A DNA stretch of 6,920 nt, from positions 1-6,920 of the forward strand of contig JAKIYU010000137.1 in assembly GCA_022708385.1 (NCBI GenBank). The letters are read 5' to 3'. Position 1 is the stretch's first letter, and each line of letters opens with the position of its first letter. The stretch comes from Bacteroidota bacterium (GTDB lineage Bacteria > Bacteroidota > Bacteroidia > Bacteroidales > PXBB01). The notes beneath the pieces are model-generated. The model was not told where the DNA came from and did no database searches. It worked only from the letters and a program-made list of their open reading frames with translations. Positions 5,697 to 6,920 of this stretch are shown here, one piece after another. Made by a program: the position numbers and the translations under genes.

Positions 5697-6920
5697 TCAG
5701 CACCAGTTCTCCCTGTCGAGGCTTCTGTACTGTATGGCTTCGGCCAGGTGTTCGGCTTTGATATCGGCCGAACTATCGAGGTCGGCTATAGTGCGGGCTA
5801 CTTTAAGTATCCTGTCATAAGCACGTGCTGAAAGTGAAAGGCGCTCCATGGCGGTTTTCAATAAGGTAAGGCAAGTAGAGTCGAGGACGCATTGTTCCTT
5901 AAGTATTTTTGACGACATTTGTGCATTACAGTGGATACCTTCAAAATCTTTAAACCGTTCTTCCTGAATGAGTCGGGCTTTAATGACTCTTTCTCTGATG
6001 GTTTCGCTTTTTTCGCTGGTGTGCAGGTTCGAAAATTCATTTATCGGCACCGGGGTTACCTCAATATGGATATCGATGCGGTCGAGCAGGGGGCCTGAGA
6101 CTTTATTGAGATATTTTTTTACCATGCCGGGGGCACACACACAGTCTTTTTCGGGGTGGTTGTAATAACCGCAGGGGCAGGGGTTCATGGAAGCGATAAG
6201 CATGAAGTTGGTGGGGTATTCGATGCTGTATTTTGAGCGAGAAATAGTTACCACACGGTCTTCGAGAGGTTGCCGGAGTACTTCAAGCACTGTTCTTTTA
6301 AACTCGGGCAGTTCGTCGAGAAAGAGCACACCGTTGTGAGCCAGAGAAATCTCTCCGGGTTGCGGGTTCACGCCGCCACCTACCAGGGCCACATCGCTGA
6401 TGGTATGATGGGGGCTGCGAAATGGTCTTACCGAAATGAGGGATGCGTTTTTAAGCATTTTGCCTGCTACAGAATGTATCTTGGTTGTTTCGAGGGCCTC
6501 GTTTAGCGATAAAGGGGGCAGTATGGACGGCAGGCGCTTGGCCAGCATGGTTTTACCGGCGCCGGGTGGGCCAATCATAATTACATTGTGTCCGCCGGCA
6601 GCTGCGATTTCGAGGGCTCTTTTGATATTTTCCTGTCCTTTCACATCCGAAAAGTCAAATTCATAGCTGTTGAGGTTGGAAAAAAACTCATCGTGAGTGT
6701 TTACGATAGTAGGTTCCAGATTAAGTGTGCCATTAAAAAAATCGATGGCTTCGGTAATGTTGTTTATACCAAAAACATCAATTTTGTTTACTATAGCGGC
6801 TTCACGAGCATTTTCCCTGGGTAAGATAAAACCTTTAAAACCCTGTTTCATGGCTTCAATGGCAATAGGCAATGCCCCTTTTATAGGGTTAAGGGTACCA
6901 TCTAGTGAAAGTTCACCCAT
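5697..6920 (-). CDS. comM: ComM/YifB family AAA+ ATPase (Mg-chelatase-like), 5'-truncated
   Basis: About 407 C-terminal residues are visible. The ATG at the window edge lies inside the conserved GELSLDG block of the N-terminal LonC-like domain, so roughly the first 100 residues lie outside; full family members are near 500. Numbering from that Met: GELSLDG at 2-8; Walker A GPPGAGKT 117-124; Walker B VLFLDE 198-203; sensor 1 region with SMNPCPCG 244-251, whose Cys248 and Cys250 with Cys260 and Cys262 form the family's four-Cys cluster; GPLLDRID 276-283 with Arg281 as candidate arginine finger; LSLSARAYDRILKVARTIAD 361-380 in the Mg-chelatase C-terminal domain. ComM proteins are hexameric DNA helicases that help branch migration during natural transformation in Vibrio and Acinetobacter; in other bacteria the role is less clear. 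It reads in the same direction as the ferredoxin gene 48 bases downstream, but that is probably a neighbour, not a functional partner. Confidence 0.95.
   Translation of the reverse strand: MGELSLDGTLNPIKGALPIAIEAMKQGFKGFILPRENAREAAIVNKIDVFGINNITEAIDFFNGTLNLEPTIVNTHDEFFSNLNSYEFDFSDVKGQENIKRALEIAAAGGHNVIMIGPPGAGKTMLAKRLPSILPPLSLNEALETTKIHSVAGKMLKNASLISVRPFRSPHHTISDVALVGGGVNPQPGEISLAHNGVLFLDELPEFKRTVLEVLRQPLEDRVVTISRSKYSIEYPTNFMLIASMNPCPCGYYNHPEKDCVCAPGMVKKYLNKVSGPLLDRIDIHIEVTPVPINEFSNLHTSEKSETIRERVIKARLIQEERFKDFEGIHCNAQMSSKILKEQCVLDSTCLTLLKTAMERLSLSARAYDRILKVARTIADLDSSADIKAEHLAEAIQYRSLDRENWC

Noticed and set aside
6918..6920. ATG at the window edge as the true comM start
   Set aside because: It lies within the conserved GELSLDG region, which is about 100 residues into ComM/YifB proteins, so the gene runs past the window.

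Overview
The window looks like part of a chromosome from an anaerobic member of the Bacteroidetes/Bacteroidia. Reasons: AT-rich intergenic gaps; almost no Shine-Dalgarno sequences before the starts (only the carrier-protein gene has one); one sequence fitting the Bacteroidetes -7 box TAnnTTTG; and an aldehyde:ferredoxin oxidoreductase-type tungsten/molybdenum enzyme, a family mostly of anaerobes. This placement is inference from sequence style; there is no rRNA marker in the window.

Left part, plus strand (1-1872): three closely spaced genes. The first is the 3' part of an AlgJ/AlgX-like SGNH-fold gene, cut by the window edge. It is followed by a small acyl/aminoacyl carrier protein with a clear phosphopantetheine serine, then a class I SAM-dependent methyltransferase of the CmcI/Methyltransf_24 type. 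A carrier protein beside an SGNH enzyme resembles acyl-transfer systems such as DltB-DltC-DltD or AlgI-AlgJ/X. The membrane O-acyltransferase expected in such a system would lie upstream, outside the window.

Right part, minus strand (read from 6920 down to 1939): four genes in one direction. The order of transcription is a ComM/YifB AAA+ gene (its 5' end is beyond the window), a 131-residue ferredoxin with ligands for four [4Fe-4S] clusters, an AOR-family oxidoreductase, and a histidine ammonia-lyase (hutH). Gaps are 48, 6 and 26 bases. Ferredoxin and AOR almost certainly form one electron-transfer complex, similar to AorA-AorB. The HutH keeps the active-site residues of true histidine ammonia-lyases, but no other hut gene is present in the window, so its placement after a tungstoenzyme pair is the most interesting feature here.

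The two blocks converge at 1873-1938, a short gap with two small hairpins. No stretch above 300 bases lacks a gene. I saw no tRNA, rRNA, CRISPR array, insertion sequence or long repeat.
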